In this document: in pieces, positions 50,278-50,985 of the stretch
Layout of the letters: each line of letters begins with the position of its first letter
Numbering within the stretch: position 1 is the stretch's first letter
Source of the DNA: Rhodovibrionaceae bacterium
GTDB lineage: Bacteria; Pseudomonadota; Alphaproteobacteria; Kiloniellales; DSM-21159
Direction: 5' to 3'
Length of the DNA: 50,985 nt
Assembly (NCBI GenBank): GCA_028279885.1
Contig: JANQMX010000014.1
Span: forward strand, 1-50,985
Notes under the pieces: model-generated
Databases searched by the model: none
What the model was told of the DNA's origin: nothing
Seen by the model: the letters and a program-made list of their open reading frames with translations, nothing else
Program-made: the position numbers and the translations under genes

Positions 50278-50355
50278 ATGCTGACACGTGCGACCTTGGC
50301 CGGCGCCTTGATAGCGCTGGGCTTCATCATTCATCTGCTTGCCACTTCGCCCTGA
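50278..50355 (+). CDS. Very small membrane peptide (25 residues)
   Basis: The frame reads MLTRATLAGALIALGF and continues IIHLLATSP before the stop, essentially one hydrophobic helix, and it is preceded by GGGGGAG four bases before the ATG. It is too short for routine gene finding. The position upstream of the ZIP-like transporter suggests a co-transcribed small subunit or leader. A longer reading through the cbiX remnant from 50089 is unlikely. Confidence 0.45.
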   Translation: MLTRATLAGALIALGFIIHLLATSP

Positions 50356-50459
50356 CCCGGCCGGTCGAGACGCACGTCGCGCCGACTTGCCTCGTGGCGA
50401 CAAAGCAGTAATCCTTCGCTGACTAATCCCGTTGGGCCGCTCAACGATCACACTTTTCC

Positions 50460-50985
50460 ATGCGCCCTGAGTGCGGATGCAGTCAGACCGAGGTGGCCCC
50501 AGATCCGAGCCGCACCGTGAGCGATCTTGCCGCCTTCACCCAGATCATAGCCTATGCTTGCCTGCCGGCTGCCGGCAGCCTGATCGGTGCCATCCTCGCC
50601 GAGTTCGCCCGGCCGCCGCGCTGGGTAATCGGCGCCGCACTGCACGGCGCCGCCGGCATCGCCGTCGCTCTGATCATCGTCGACCTGATGCCACGAGTGC
50701 TCACGGGGCTGTCCGTCACGGCAATGCTGCCCGCCTTTCTCGCCGGCGCGCTCGCCTCGCTGGGTCTCGCCTACGGCATCCGCGGCCTTTATCGCGGATC
50801 GCGTCACGCTGTCGGGGCCTTCATGGTGTACGGCGCCATCGGCGCCGATCTCTTTGCCGACGGGCTGGTCACAGGCGCCGGATCGGCCGCCGCGCTCAGC
50901 CTGGGACTGCTGCTTGCGGCCTCCCAACTGGTCGCAAACATTCCTGGCGGCTATGCGGCAGGCGCCAACCTGCATGCGCGTGTAG
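50460..50985 (+). CDS. ZIP-like metal transporter (5' part; runs off the window)
   Basis: At least 175 residues are visible. After a Cys-containing N-terminus (MRPECGCSQTE) come five or more membrane helices including LHGAAGIAVALIIVDLMPRV, GAFMVYGAIGADLFADGLVTG and SQLVANIPGGYA. The helix with Asp-rich ADLFADG and the following NIPGGYA resemble the metal-site helices IV and V of ZIP transporters, though the usual HNxxDG and HEIPE motifs are altered. Substrate may be Zn, Fe or Co. Start uncertain (ATG 50460 or GTG 50516). Confidence 0.7.
   Translation, partial: MRPECGCSQTEVAPDPSRTVSDLAAFTQIIAYACLPAAGSLIGAILAEFARPPRWVIGAALHGAAGIAVALIIVDLMPRVLTGLSVTAMLPAFLAGALASLGLAYGIRGLYRGSRHAVGAFMVYGAIGADLFADGLVTGAGSAAALSLGLLLAASQLVANIPGGYAAGANLHARV

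Overview
The window reads as a chromosomal segment of a high-GC, metabolically versatile alphaproteobacterium, probably of the Rhodospirillales/Kiloniellales type and possibly marine. This is inferred from the base composition, TRAP and ABC uptake systems, nickel superoxide dismutase, a VPLPA-type C-terminal sorting signal and an AppA-like BLUF photoreceptor. No rRNA gene, CRISPR array, transposase or integrase was recognised. One tRNA gene (tRNA-Ser, anticodon TGA) is present.

Layout. 0.2-3.1 kb: a TRAP transporter (dctPQM, minus strand). 3.2-5.0 kb: a nickel superoxide dismutase operon (two accessory genes, sodN, sodX) behind a Fur-like site. 5.1-6.1 kb: two NTF2/SnoaL-fold proteins. 6.2-11.3 kb: a repeat-rich spacer, a lone peptide-type binding protein, an alpha/beta hydrolase, a PEP-CTERM remnant, a thioredoxin-like protein and a vapBC pair. 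11.4-13.8 kb: a cupin and an SbtB/SbtA bicarbonate module with a CPBP protease. 13.9-21.1 kb: a bicupin, then a GntR-regulated cluster with a polar amino-acid ABC importer lacking its ATPase, flanked by two related dual-specificity phosphatases and a 3-hydroxyacyl-type dehydrogenase. 21.1-25.5 kb: two regulator-plus-cargo inserts, each followed by a short copy of the 3' end of that dehydrogenase. 25.5-32.1 kb: a five-gene operon (cuyA-like lyase, Asp/Glu-family racemase, betaine-type ABC importer) with a divergent LysR regulator, probably for sulfonated amino acids. 32.2-36.5 kb: NTF2-fold proteins, periplasmic asparaginase, DoxX/DoxD, a Cys-rich exported protein and RidA. 36.6-38.0 kb: a BLUF plus B12-binding photoreceptor with a cobalamin riboswitch in its leader. 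38.0-43.2 kb: a methyltransferase remnant, a tandem DUF4239-like pair, a truncated iron alcohol dehydrogenase, a nucleosidase, a methyltransferase and a DUF4336 protein. 43.3-44.1 kb: a secreted chorismate mutase between direct repeats beside tRNA-Ser. 44.2-51.0 kb: a CbiX-like chelatase and a ZIP-like transporter separated by a 5.2-kb segment flanked by copies of the cbiX 3' end.

The most exciting content is in that last segment (45.06-49.98 kb, minus strand). It is a three-gene operon of a small membrane-anchored precursor whose C-terminus is an almost unbroken series of Trp-x-Asn/Asp triplets, a radical SAM/SPASM maturase of the cyclophane-forming (GrrM/OscB-like) type, and a 1085-residue single-pass membrane protein of unknown family. 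It looks like a triceptide RiPP pathway with an undescribed partner protein. Other strong observations are the cobalamin riboswitch ahead of a BLUF/B12-type photoreceptor, the phosphatase-flanked importer, and the repeated pattern of cargo inserted immediately after a gene whose 3' end is then duplicated.
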